This document shows positions 53,566 to 62,366 of a DNA stretch of 64,000 nt, piece by piece (position 1 is the first letter of the stretch; each line of letters opens with the position of its first letter). The notes under the pieces were generated by a model. The model ran no database searches. It had not been told where the DNA came from and saw only the letters and a list, made by a program, of their open reading frames with translations. Source of the stretch: Actinocatenispora sp036503555 (GTDB lineage: Bacteria > Actinomycetota > Actinomycetes > Mycobacteriales > Micromonosporaceae). The position numbers and the translations under genes are program-made. The stretch lies in contig DASXWQ010000082.1 in NCBI GenBank assembly GCA_036503555.1, positions 186,001-250,000 of the forward strand. Direction: 5' to 3'.

Positions 53566-56500
53566 TTATCCGCCCGTGCCCGAGCCGGCGACGCGCAGCG
53601 GCCGGTAGCCATCGGTGTCGAGCTGGGCGAGCTCGCCGTCGATGTCGACCGAGTGAGTCCCGTAGAAGTGCACGTTCTCGTGGTGGGTGGGCCAAATGTG
53701 CGCCAGGACCTCGTCGTCGACCTGGCGGCGGCCAGCACGGCGCAGGGCAGCCACGCCGAGGCCGTGATACTCCGTGGACCAACAGACGATCGCGTTGGTG
53801 GCCAGGGTGAGGCACCACATCTGCTCGCTCTGCTGCTCGTGGTGCCGGCGCCGCAGCGCGCCCTCGCCGGCGTACGCGAGGGAACGGCGCAGGGCGTGCA
53901 GATTCTCGCCCTTGTTGAGCTGCCGGGCGATCCGCCGTCGGTAGGTCTCATCCGCCAGGTAGCGGGCGGCGTAGACGGTCCGGCGCAGCGCCCCGTACTC
54001 CTTGATCGCGCTGGTCAGCGCGTTCTGCTGCCGCTTCGAGGAGCACAACTTGCCGACGACCAGCGCCGCGGTGGCGTGCCCGCCCTGCACGGACGCGGCG
54101 ACCCGCAGCAGGTCGTCCCACATGTCCGTGATCAGGTTCAGGTTCAGCCGCCGGGTCAGCAGCGCCCCGGCGCGCGGATACCGGTCCAGGAAGTCCGCGC
54201 GGGGCCCGGTCCGGTACAGGGTGATCTTCCCGAGGTCACGGATGCGCGGCGACAGCTGCTTGCCGACCAGGTCGAACAGGGCGAAGTTCGCCAGCGTGGC
54301 GCCGTGGGTGTCGGTGGCGTGCTCGAATACCGGCAGGTCGGTCTCGTTGCCGAGCAGCCCGTCGAGCACGTAGTGCGACTCGGGCGCGGTCGCCACGATG
54401 ACCTTCGTGTCGAAGGTCGAGTGCTGGTCGGAGACGTGGGTGTAGGTGGAGACGCCCTGCCCGCGGGCGAAAGTACCGCGACAGGTGCCGGGCGGTGATG
54501 GACTTGCCCTTGACCGGGAACCGCTGCCCGTCCGACGACGAGAGTGTTCCCGGCCCGAACGCCCGGGTCAGCGGGAGCCGGTGGTAGTAGTTGACCACCG
54601 CGGCGTTGGCCGCCTCAAGGGTCTCCGGCCGGAAGTACCACTCGGCGGTCCAGGCCAGCACGTCGTACGGCACGCCGCAGGACTCGGCCATCGCCGACAG
54701 GCCCATGTTCGTGGCCTCAGCGATGATCACGTACATCAGGTTGCGTTTGAGCTCAGCCGGCCGGGCGACCTTCCCGCCGGCGTGCACGAGGTGGTCGGTG
54801 AACCCGGTCCGGGCATCGACCTCCACCAGCACCGACGCGATCGGCACCCGCGGCAGCATCCCGGCAAGCTCCGCACGCAGCGCATCGGCCTCGGCCGGCA
54901 CGTCCTCGGCGGTCAGCGGCGGGATGATCAGCTCGCCGTCGTCGGTGAGCCGGACCTCGCCCGGGTTGCCCTTCGCCAGCTGGGTCTCCAGGTCGGCCAG
55001 AGCGGTGTGCAGCTCGTCGTCGGCTTGGGCGAGCGCGTCGGCGGCCGCGGCCGATTTGCCGACCAGGTGGCAGAACTCCACCTTCTGCGGCGCCCACGCC
55101 TCGGGGGTGAGCAGGAACGACGCCGGATCGGCGTACCGGCGCGAGCCGGGCACGAAGATGTCGCCGGAGCGCAGCCCATCGCGCAGGCCGACCAGCACGG
55201 CCAGCTCCCAGTACCGGCGGTACGCGGTGACGTCGCCGGCCTGCTCCGCAGCGACCAGATAGCCGGCCCATTTCGTCGGCACGAACCCGACCGGCGCGTC
55301 GGCCGGGACCTTGCGGGCACCGGTGGCGTACAGACCCGTCAGGATGCTCACCGCCTGCAGCAGCTGCTCGGTGCCCGGCCCACCATCGAACCCGACCGCC
55401 GCCAGCACGGCCGGAGCGAACTGCCGCAGGTACGACATCGACGCGTCCAGCATGCTGAGCTGCCCGTGGTCGCGCGGGAGCCGCTCGCGGCGCTCGGCGC
55501 ACGCCGCGCGCATCCGGTCCAGGCCGATGCTGGTGCGCAGCATGCCGCCGATCTGCTCGTCACCGATCCCGGTGTCGAGCACGATGGTCAAGATCTCGTC
55601 CAGCAGCGCCTGCCGGTTCTCGCCGCCCTTGGCCCGCTCCGCGAGGGCGTCGGCGACCTTCTGCTTCGCCGCAGCCTCCCGGCCGCTGATCGCCTGGTCG
55701 AACAGCAGCAGCGTCTCGTCAAGCACGTCGACCGCCGACTGCGCCAACAGCGTCAGCAGGATCGGGTACCGGCGTTCCGGCTCGCGTCGCTGCAACGCCT
55801 GCCCCGTCAACCGCCGACCGACCCCGGCCAGGAACCGGCGCCGCTCGGCCGGCAGCATCGACAGATCGAGGGTGTGCGCGTCGAGGCGCCGCAGGTAGGC
55901 CAGCTTCTCAAGCTCCGCCTTCACCGCGGCCGGGCTCGACGAGGTCGGCCCCACGCCCAGCCAGGCCAGTGGCGTGCGGCCGAGGTAGGCGTCTGGGACC
56001 AGCAGCAGGTCCAGCTCGGCGCACCGCCGGTCGGTGAGCAGGTGCTTCACCCGGGTCCAGGTCTCCGTCCGGGCGCGGGCCCGGGCCGCGGCCACCCGTC
56101 GCAGCAGCAGGATCACCCCGGGCCGGATCACCCGCGACGAGAGCAGGTACTCGCAGGCCAGCCGGAACAGCAGCTTCGGCGAGTCGTGCTCCATCGCCCG
56201 GGCGAACAAAAACTCGTCGAGGTCCTTCCGCTCGGCGGTGTCCATCGCCCGCCAGCCGGCGTAGCCGGCCACCTCGCGCAGATGATCCGTCCGGGTCTGT
56301 TCGCGCTCGCCGTACCCGCGCAGCTCACCCATCGCGATCCCGAGCCGCTGCGACAACCGGCCCACTACGGCGTCCGGCGCCAACGCCACCTCATCGGGTA
56401 CGAACCCGAGCCACGGCAGCGAGCACAACTGGACTGCCACACCCAGCACGTTGCGACCGGTCCGGAACTGGCGCACAAACGCCTCGTCCGCACCGGTCAA

Positions 56501-56593
56501 CGTGAAGTATCGGATCAACTCCGCCTGGTTGATCTCCGGGAAGCCCCGAAGCCGCGCCAGTTCCTCCGCCGAGAACACATCCTGAGTCGCCAC
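53566..56593 (-). pseudogene. tnpA: Tn3-family transposase with a one-base frameshift
   Basis: The transposase would be about 1,008 residues, normal for Tn3. GTG 56593 starts VATQDVFSAEELARLRGFPE. The frame runs to SITARHLSRYF, then leaves the family pattern. The continuation FARGQGVSTYTHVSDQHSTF and the rest lies in another frame ending at 53566. One extra T (AAA at 54470-54472 on the plus strand) accounts for it. Catalytic residues are all present across the two frames: Asp in LSSSDGQRF, Asp in ATDTHGAT, Glu in LNKGENLHALRR. If the base is real, the protein is truncated after the first Asp and inactive. A sequencing error is possible. Confidence 0.88.
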
Positions 56594-56674
56594 GAACCCA
56601 CCGCCTGAGCATCGACCGTCACCAAACGGGACAGGACGCTAGGGCCCGGGACAGACCTTGATCAACCCTCAGTT

Positions 56675-56712
56675 CTTACCGTTGTTTTTGGTCTGGAAAC
56701 TACGGACGGGCC
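56675..56712 (-). repeat. Right terminal inverted repeat (38 bp)
   Basis: Read on the minus strand it begins GGCCCGTCCG and ends in AACGGTAAG, matching the left end at 35 of 38 positions. tnpA starts 81 bases inside it. Confidence 0.92.
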
Positions 56713-56717
56713 ATCCC
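56713..56717. repeat. Target-site duplication, right copy (ATCCC)
   Basis: Exact match to 47903-47907, directly outside the right inverted repeat. The sequence that follows is the former upstream region of the GNAT gene. Confidence 0.9.
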
Positions 56718-56865
56718 ACCATCCACGCCCGTGAGTGTCGCAGCGCCCGCCCGCGTACCGGCCGGGCCCTCGCGCCCCGTCCCGTCCACCGGACACCCCG
56801 GGCCCGCCCGGACCACGCGACGCGCCGGGCGTACCTGCCGCAGAGCCACGCGGCGGACCCGAATC

Positions 56866-56883
56866 CATTGACAATGGTCAATG
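56866..56883. promoter_or_regulatory. Palindrome overlapping a consensus -35 box
   Basis: CATTGAC-N4-GTCAATG is a perfect 18-bp palindrome that contains TTGACA (56868-56873), a consensus -35. No convincing -10 follows at 16-19 bases on the plus strand. It lies 56 bases before the propeller gene and in the former upstream region of the GNAT gene, so it could have served the GNAT gene before insertion. Confidence 0.45.
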
Positions 56884-56938
56884 CGGAGGTGGTCCGGACC
56901 GGAGCGATCATGTCCGCCCTTGTCGGGGGGAGGAAGAC

Positions 56939-58282
56939 ATGGGTGACACGTACCGCGGATCGAGGTTCGTCCGGCGGGCGTTGCTGCTCGTCCTGGTTGT
57001 CGCGGCGTGGACGTGGTGCGGCGGGCTGCCGGCCGCGGCCGGCGTACCGACGCCGCACGGTGCCGGTCCCCCGGGGCCGGCGGGGGGCGGGGTGTCGGCG
57101 GACCCGGCCGACTGGACGCCGCAGGTCCTGGACGGCGCGGTCGACCAGGTGATCCAGGCCGGCGACCGGATGTACGCGGCGGGCTCGTTCACCCGGGTCG
57201 CGGACGCCGGGTCCGGCCGCGTGCTGCGGGTCCGGTCGCTGGTCGCGTTCGACGCCCGGACCGGCTTCGTCGACCGCCGGTTCCTGCCGCGGCTGGACGG
57301 GCCGGCCACCACGATCGCGCTCGCCGCCGACGGCCGCTCGCTGTACGTCGGCGGCGAGTTCACGCACCTCGGTGCCGCGCGCGCGGCGTACCTGACGCGG
57401 GTCGCGGCCGACACCGGCGCCGCGTGGCGCGGTTTCCACCCCGCCGGGCTGGACGGCCCGGTCAGCCACGTGCTGCTGCTCGGCCGGCGGCTGGTCGTGG
57501 GCGGCTCGTTCCAGACCGTCGACACGACCGTACGGCCGGGGCTCGCCTCGCTCGACCCCGCCACCGGCGTCGCCACGCCGGACCTCGACCTGCACCTGGC
57601 CAAGCCGCGGACCACGCCGAGCGGCGCGACCGCCCCCCTCAAGGTCACCGCGCTGGCCGCCACGCCCGACCAGCGGCGGCTGATCCTCGGCGGCAACTTC
57701 GACGAGGCGGCCGGCCGCCCCCGCTACCAGCTCGCCGTCGCCGACCTCACCACGAACCCGGTACGGCTCGCCGCCTGGACCACCACCCGGTACCAGCCGA
57801 TGTGCTCCGACCACTTCCCCACGTACCTGCGGGGCCTGGCCGTCGCGCCGACCGGTACGTGGTTCACGGTCGCCACCACCGGCGGCGCCCGGCAGGGTCA
57901 ACTGTGCGACTCCGTCGCCCGGTTCGACCTCACCGGCGGCGGCACACCGACCTGGGTCAACTGGACCGGCGGCGACACGCTGCTGTCCACCGCGATCACC
58001 GACACCGCCGTGTACGTCGGCGGACACCAGCGCTGGCTGAACAACCCGCAGGGGCACGACAGCGCCGGCCCGGGCGCCGTACCGCGGCCCGGGATCGGCG
58101 CGGTGTCGGTCGCCGACGGCCGCGCGCTCGCGTGGAACCCGACCAAGGACCGCGGCGTGGGCGTGTTCTGCATCCTGCCCACCACCGCCGGCCTCTGGAT
58201 CACGAGCGACACCACGCGCGTGCACGGCGAGTACCACGCCCGGATCGCGTTCTTCCCCAACGACTCCGGTCAGGTGCGGTAG
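56939..58282 (+). CDS. Secreted beta-propeller protein
   Basis: This encodes a 447-residue protein with a Sec-type signal peptide (basic RGSRFVRR, hydrophobic core ALLLVLVVAAWTW, likely cleavage near GLPAAAG). The mature part has several blade-like repeats: a G-D-R-M-Y-A-A-G-S-F-T motif near 80, LYVGGEFTHLG near 138, LVVGGSFQTVD near 185, and RLILGGNFDEAAG near 244. This is the delta-60-type propeller pattern seen in actinobacterial surface proteins. Two cysteines (MCSDHF and GQLCDS) may pair outside the cell. ATG 56939 follows GGGGGGAGG. No catalytic motif is visible. The end overlaps the convergent gene by 13 bases. Confidence 0.8.
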   Translation: MGDTYRGSRFVRRALLLVLVVAAWTWCGGLPAAAGVPTPHGAGPPGPAGGGVSADPADWTPQVLDGAVDQVIQAGDRMYAAGSFTRVADAGSGRVLRVRSLVAFDARTGFVDRRFLPRLDGPATTIALAADGRSLYVGGEFTHLGAARAAYLTRVAADTGAAWRGFHPAGLDGPVSHVLLLGRRLVVGGSFQTVDTTVRPGLASLDPATGVATPDLDLHLAKPRTTPSGATAPLKVTALAATPDQRRLILGGNFDEAAGRPRYQLAVADLTTNPVRLAAWTTTRYQPMCSDHFPTYLRGLAVAPTGTWFTVATTGGARQGQLCDSVARFDLTGGGTPTWVNWTGGDTLLSTAITDTAVYVGGHQRWLNNPQGHDSAGPGAVPRPGIGAVSVADGRALAWNPTKDRGVGVFCILPTTAGLWITSDTTRVHGEYHARIAFFPNDSGQVR

Positions 58283-58773
58283 TTCTTCCCCAGCGGGCGG
58301 CCCGGGATCGGTCGGGCGATCAGGCCGACCGGGACGAAGAAACAGATCTGGCCGATCGCGACGATCAGCGTCCACAGCGCCTTCTCGTCGTACAAGGCGG
58401 CGGCGCGGGCGTACAGCTCGTCGGGGACGCGCTCGCCGATCGGGTTGGCGGTGAGTACCGCCTCGACGAGTTCCAGCGCGATCCGCTCCTCGGCGGTGAA
58501 GTACGGCGCGTCCCGCCACGACGCGACCGCCGCGATGCGTTCCTCGGACTCCTTCGCCTGCCGCAGCATGCCGGTCTGCCGGACCGTGTGGTACGTGCTG
58601 CCGACGATCTGCCCGGCGCGCAGCTGCACCAGGCCGACGGTGCTGTTCGGGATCGACCCGTTCCGGGCCGCCTTCGTCATGGCAGTGGCGATCGTCGCCA
58701 TCTCGGGGAGGAACCCGCTGGGGTCGGGCAGGCGGGACCGGGCGTCGTCGGGTCGTTCGGTGGGTGTGGTCAT
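58270..58773 (-). CDS. Carboxymuconolactone decarboxylase-like protein without active cysteines
   Basis: This encodes a 167-residue AhpD/CMD-fold protein. The helical core is recognisable: VGLVQLRAGQIVGSTYHTVRQTGML, WRDAPYFTAEERIALELVEAVLTAN and ALYDEKALWTLIVAIGQICFFVPV. In peroxidase-type members the equivalent of GSTYH is GCxxC. Both cysteines are replaced (Ser and His), so it cannot work as a thiol peroxidase. It may be a decarboxylase-like or binding protein. ATG 58773 lies about 80 bases from the transglutaminase-fold gene. CMD genes are common partners of ECF41 sigma factors; the sigma gene here is 23 kb away. Confidence 0.78.
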   Translation of the reverse strand: MTTPTERPDDARSRLPDPSGFLPEMATIATAMTKAARNGSIPNSTVGLVQLRAGQIVGSTYHTVRQTGMLRQAKESEERIAAVASWRDAPYFTAEERIALELVEAVLTANPIGERVPDELYARAAALYDEKALWTLIVAIGQICFFVPVGLIARPIPGRPLGKNYRT

Positions 58774-58851
58774 GATGCGGTCGTCCCTTCTCGTGTCCTC
58801 GCTGATACGACGACGCGGGCGGGGCGAACGTGAGGCGACGGACCGGCCGGA

Positions 58852-61116
58852 TCACTCCGGGCGGCGCAGGAGGCGGTGCGGGCGTACCGCGGCGAGCAGC
58901 CGGCGCGGTGGGGAGGCGGCGGCACGGGCGGCCCGGCGTACCCCGTCGGCGTGCTGCCAGGCGGTCTCGGCGGCGGCCGGCGCAACGGGTACGGGCGCGA
59001 ACAGCGCGGCGTCCCGCAGGGCGGCGAGCCCGGCCGGCGCGGCACCGTACCCGGCCGGTACGGCGGCGACGACCTCCCCCGACGTCGCGCCCGGCGCGGG
59101 CCGGATCCCGTGGTCCGCCAACGTGTCCAGCGCGTCGTGCCAGGCACCGACGGTACGCCGGGCCGGATCCGCGGCGTGCCGCCGGCCGCGCCGCCGGACC
59201 GCCTTGAGCACCGGTACGGCGGCCAGCAGCAGCACGAGCAGGCCGCCCAGCGCGCCGGCACCCGCGACGTACGGCGTGAGCGAGGTGCCGGCGGTGCCGT
59301 CGGTGCCCGTACCGGGGGCGCCGGCGGAGGGTACGGGCGCGGCGGCCCGGGCGCTCGCCGACGGGGTGGGCTCGTCGCGCGGTGTGCTCGTCGGGCGCGG
59401 GCCCGGCGCCGCGGACCGCTTCGCCGGCACCGGTGCGAACGGCACCCAGCCGACGCCGTCGAACCGCACCTCCGGCCACGCGGTCACGTCCGCGTTGCCG
59501 ACCTCGTACCGGTATCCGGCCCCGGTACGCCGACCGTCGCCGGTGCGGAACCCGACCACCACGCGGGCGTCGTACCCGAGCAGCCGGGCCAGCACCGCGA
59601 ACGCGCTCGCGTACTGCTCGGCGGTGCCGCGGCGGTCGGTGAGCAACCGGTGGATCTGGTACAGGCCGTGGCCGGCGGGCGCGCGGGGCCCGGTCGCCAC
59701 GGCGTACCCGCCGTCGTGGGCGAAGTGGTCGGCGAGCCGCAGCAGCGCCGGGTAGCCGTACGCGCCGTCGGCGATGCGCGCGGCCCGCCCGGCGAGGTCA
59801 CCGGCCTCGGGCATCTCCTGCCCGGCCGGTTGACCGGCCGGCGTCGCGTCCGCGAGCAGCTGCGCCCCGGGCACCGGCCGCGCACTGTCCACCGTGTACT
59901 CGGCGGGCACCGTGCCGCCGGCCGGCACGATCACGTCGCCGGTCGCCTCGTCGACGCCGAGCCCGGCGACGGACACCCGGGTCGGGCGGCCCGGGGTGAG
60001 CAGCCACGCCAGCGGGCCGGCCTGGTCGACCCGCACCGTCACCTCGTCCCGGCGTACCGGGGCGGTGGTGGTGGGCCCGAGCGGCAGCGCCCGGCCGGCC
60101 CGGCGGAAACTCGCCCCGGTCGTCCAGTAGCCGCCGTCGAACCGGTCCAGAGTGGCGTAGCGAAGCCGATCCAGCGGCTCCCGGCTGGTCACCGTCACCG
60201 CCAGCCGGGCCTTCCCGGTACGCAGCGCCGGGTACAGCACCAGCGGGCTGGTGTCCCGGCGCGGCGTGACCGGCTGCGGTACGGCCTGGCGCGCGTCCAG
60301 CGGGTCGGTCCGGCCCAGCCGCGCCGTCACGCCCGGCCCGGCGAGCGCCGCGACGGCGGCCACGGCCACGAGTACCGGCACGACGACGCCGGCCACCCGT
60401 CGACCGGCGCGGCCCGGTGCCTGCGCGCCGGCCTGTCCCGGTGCCGTCGGGTGGGCCCGTCCTGGTGCCGGGACACCGGATGCCGGGACGCCGGGGGGCT
60501 GGCCGCCCGGTGCCGGTGTTCCGGCGGGTGGCCGGATGCGGGCGGCGGCGAGCAGTGCGGCGGCACCGGCGGCGAACGCCGGTGCGACCCACGGCGGCGG
60601 CGGGGTCGAGGCGGTCAGCGCGCAGCCGCCGACGAGCAGCAGCAGCGGCGCGAGCACCGGCAGCAGGGCGGCGCGTCGGCGCAGCGCCGGTTCGACCGCG
60701 CCCAGCGCGGCGAGCCCGGTCACGAGCAGCACCGTGGCCAGCTCCGGCCCGCTCGCGTCCACCGGGTACGCGGAGGTCAGCAGCCGTTTCGGCCCGTCCA
60801 CGACGGCCGCGCCGGGCGCGGCGACGAGCAGCACGTAGCCGGCGAGTACGGCCAGCTCGGCGAGCAGCCGGATGGCGGGTTCGAGGCGGGTGGCGGCAGC
60901 CAGGACCAGCCCGGCCGCGGCGACGGACAGTACGGCGCCGGCCAGCTCGGCGGGCAGCACGACACCGGCGAGTACCGCGGCGGCGGACCGGCCGAACAGC
61001 GGCAGCCAGGCGACGGCGGCGAGCAGCGTCAGGGCGGCGGCGAGTCCGGCGCGCAGCGGCCCCCGCCCGGTCACCGGGCCCACCCATGAGTCACGACAGC
61101 GGGCCGGATCGAGCAC
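58852..61116 (-). CDS. Transglutaminase-fold membrane protein lacking the catalytic triad
   Basis: This encodes a 754-residue protein. The N-terminal half has about seven membrane helices (residues 22-260, interrupted by a Pro-rich linker near 195-240). An extracytoplasmic domain follows, then a transglutaminase core at about 480-575, another helix near 625-645, and a cytoplasmic tail. At the positions of the Cys-His-Asp triad the sequence reads GTAEQYASAF (Ala for Cys), VTAWPEV (Thr for His) and FAPVP (Ala for Asp). It is thus probably a non-catalytic binding protein. It is last in the FnIII-MoxR-DUF58 operon, the usual setting of this family. The start is uncertain. Confidence 0.82.
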   Translation of the reverse strand: MLDPARCRDSWVGPVTGRGPLRAGLAAALTLLAAVAWLPLFGRSAAAVLAGVVLPAELAGAVLSVAAAGLVLAAATRLEPAIRLLAELAVLAGYVLLVAAPGAAVVDGPKRLLTSAYPVDASGPELATVLLVTGLAALGAVEPALRRRAALLPVLAPLLLLVGGCALTASTPPPPWVAPAFAAGAAALLAAARIRPPAGTPAPGGQPPGVPASGVPAPGRAHPTAPGQAGAQAPGRAGRRVAGVVVPVLVAVAAVAALAGPGVTARLGRTDPLDARQAVPQPVTPRRDTSPLVLYPALRTGKARLAVTVTSREPLDRLRYATLDRFDGGYWTTGASFRRAGRALPLGPTTTAPVRRDEVTVRVDQAGPLAWLLTPGRPTRVSVAGLGVDEATGDVIVPAGGTVPAEYTVDSARPVPGAQLLADATPAGQPAGQEMPEAGDLAGRAARIADGAYGYPALLRLADHFAHDGGYAVATGPRAPAGHGLYQIHRLLTDRRGTAEQYASAFAVLARLLGYDARVVVGFRTGDGRRTGAGYRYEVGNADVTAWPEVRFDGVGWVPFAPVPAKRSAAPGPRPTSTPRDEPTPSASARAAAPVPSAGAPGTGTDGTAGTSLTPYVAGAGALGGLLVLLLAAVPVLKAVRRRGRRHAADPARRTVGAWHDALDTLADHGIRPAPGATSGEVVAAVPAGYGAAPAGLAALRDAALFAPVPVAPAAAETAWQHADGVRRAARAAASPPRRLLAAVRPHRLLRRPE

Positions 61117-61192
61117 CCGGCGGGTGCTGCCCGGCCGGTCGCCGGGCCCCAGCGAGCTGGCCCAGGCACGCGGCGGGGTGCCGCGCGGCCGG

Positions 61193-62365
61193 TCACCGGG
61201 TCCGCCCTGCGACGCGGTCCCAGCCGGCGAGGGCCGTCTCGGCGGTCGCGGCGCGTACCACGGTGAGGCCGGCGCGGTGGGCGGTGAGCGGGCCGGCGGT
61301 GGCGCCGTCGAGGGCGACCAGCACGGCCCGGCCGTACCGCCGGCGGTAGGGCGCGAGGCGCGCCGGCAGCTCCGCGTCGGGGCCGGCGACGACGAGCAGC
61401 GCGCCGCCGCCCGGCGCGCCTTCGACGGTGCGTACCAGGTCGGTGAGGGTGCCGCGGCGGGTCGTGACGGCGGCGAGCCGGTCGAGGACGGTGTGGCCGC
61501 CGGCGTCGGCGACCTCGTCGCGGCGTTCGCCCGGGGCGAGCAGGGTGACGCGCTGGCCGACGCGTTCGGAGGCGACGGCGACCGACGCGGCGACCTCGAC
61601 CGCGGCCTCGAACAGCTCCGCCGGCAGCGCGTCCGCCCGGGTGTCGAGCACCAGCGCGATCATCGGTTCGTCCGTGTCGACGTGCTCGCGGACGACGAGC
61701 GTCCCGGTGCGCGCGGTCGAGCGCCAGTGGATCTGTCGCGGGTCGTCGCCCGGCTGGTACTCGCGCAGCGACGAGAACGCGGTCGAGCCGCGGGTCACCT
61801 GCTGCGGCAGCCGCCCCTCGAAGTCCGGTACCGCGCCGACCGGCAGCGGGCGCGCCGCCCGGGTACGCGGGTGCACCCACAGGCGGGTGCCGCCGGCCAG
61901 CGGCGCGACCCGGCGTACCAGGCCGAGCGGGTCCCGGCGGTCCACGACGACCGGGCCGAGCCGGACGAGGCCGCGCCGGATCCCGGGTACCGGATAGTGC
62001 AGGACGCGCTGCTCGCCCGGGTGCAGTGCCGGGACCGGTACCCGCAGCGGCCGGCCGTCGATCCGTTCCACCGCGTCGAATCCGGGCGCGGCGAACCGGC
62101 CGGCGTTGCGTACGGAGAGCCGGGCGAGAGTCGGCTCACCGACGGCGATCCGGTCCGGGGTGACGACCCGCTCCGCGTCGAGCCGCGCCGGTACGAGCGC
62201 GGCGAGCGTCGCGACGACGAGCACCGCGACGCCGGCCAGTCCGATCCCGGCGAGCACCGGGTACCCGGCGGCGAGGCCGGCGGCGAGCAGTGCGGCGGTA
62301 CCGGCGAGGGTCGCGGCGCCCGCCCCCGTCGGGCCGCTCCGCGCCGGGTGCGGATCGGCCGGCAC
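61193..62365 (-). CDS. DUF58-domain protein
   Basis: This encodes a 390-residue protein. Two adjacent N-terminal helices (about 18-58) precede an extracytoplasmic-like beta region, then the DUF58 signature SSLREYQPGDDPRQIHWRSTARTGTLVVRE (about 183-212), followed by a vWA-like domain with LVLDTRA. The family works with MoxR ATPases and transglutaminase-like proteins, possibly in envelope assembly or metal-cofactor insertion. GTG 62365 is one base after the MoxR stop, indicating coupling. Confidence 0.87.
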   Translation of the reverse strand: MPADPHPARSGPTGAGAATLAGTAALLAAGLAAGYPVLAGIGLAGVAVLVVATLAALVPARLDAERVVTPDRIAVGEPTLARLSVRNAGRFAAPGFDAVERIDGRPLRVPVPALHPGEQRVLHYPVPGIRRGLVRLGPVVVDRRDPLGLVRRVAPLAGGTRLWVHPRTRAARPLPVGAVPDFEGRLPQQVTRGSTAFSSLREYQPGDDPRQIHWRSTARTGTLVVREHVDTDEPMIALVLDTRADALPAELFEAAVEVAASVAVASERVGQRVTLLAPGERRDEVADAGGHTVLDRLAAVTTRRGTLTDLVRTVEGAPGGGALLVVAGPDAELPARLAPYRRRYGRAVLVALDGATAGPLTAHRAGLTVVRAATAETALAGWDRVAGRTR

Positions 62366-62366
62366 G

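Larger units (their letters stand above)
47908..56712. mobile_element. Tn3-family transposon, 8,805 bp
   Basis: The element is bounded by 38-bp inverted repeats and a 5-bp duplication. Contents from left to right: tyrosine recombinase (minus) with a candidate recombination site, carboxylesterase (minus), two YjbR genes (minus), TetR (plus), quinone oxidoreductase (plus) and tnpA (minus). The arrangement of a Tn3 transposase with a tyrosine recombinase instead of a serine resolvase resembles the TnpI-type branch known from Tn4430. Both tnpA and the recombinase carry lesions, so the copy may be immobile without help. Cargo GC is visibly lower than the chromosome, indicating transfer. Confidence 0.92.

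Noticed and set aside
53566..56593. Programmed frameshifting in tnpA
   Set aside because: Tn3 transposases are not known to use it, and the run is only three bases with no slippery heptamer. Mutation or error is simpler.
53466..56660. CGGGACA motifs on both sides of tnpA as a resolution site
   Set aside because: The copies are short and irregularly spaced. The 13-bp motif cluster beside the recombinase is a much better candidate.
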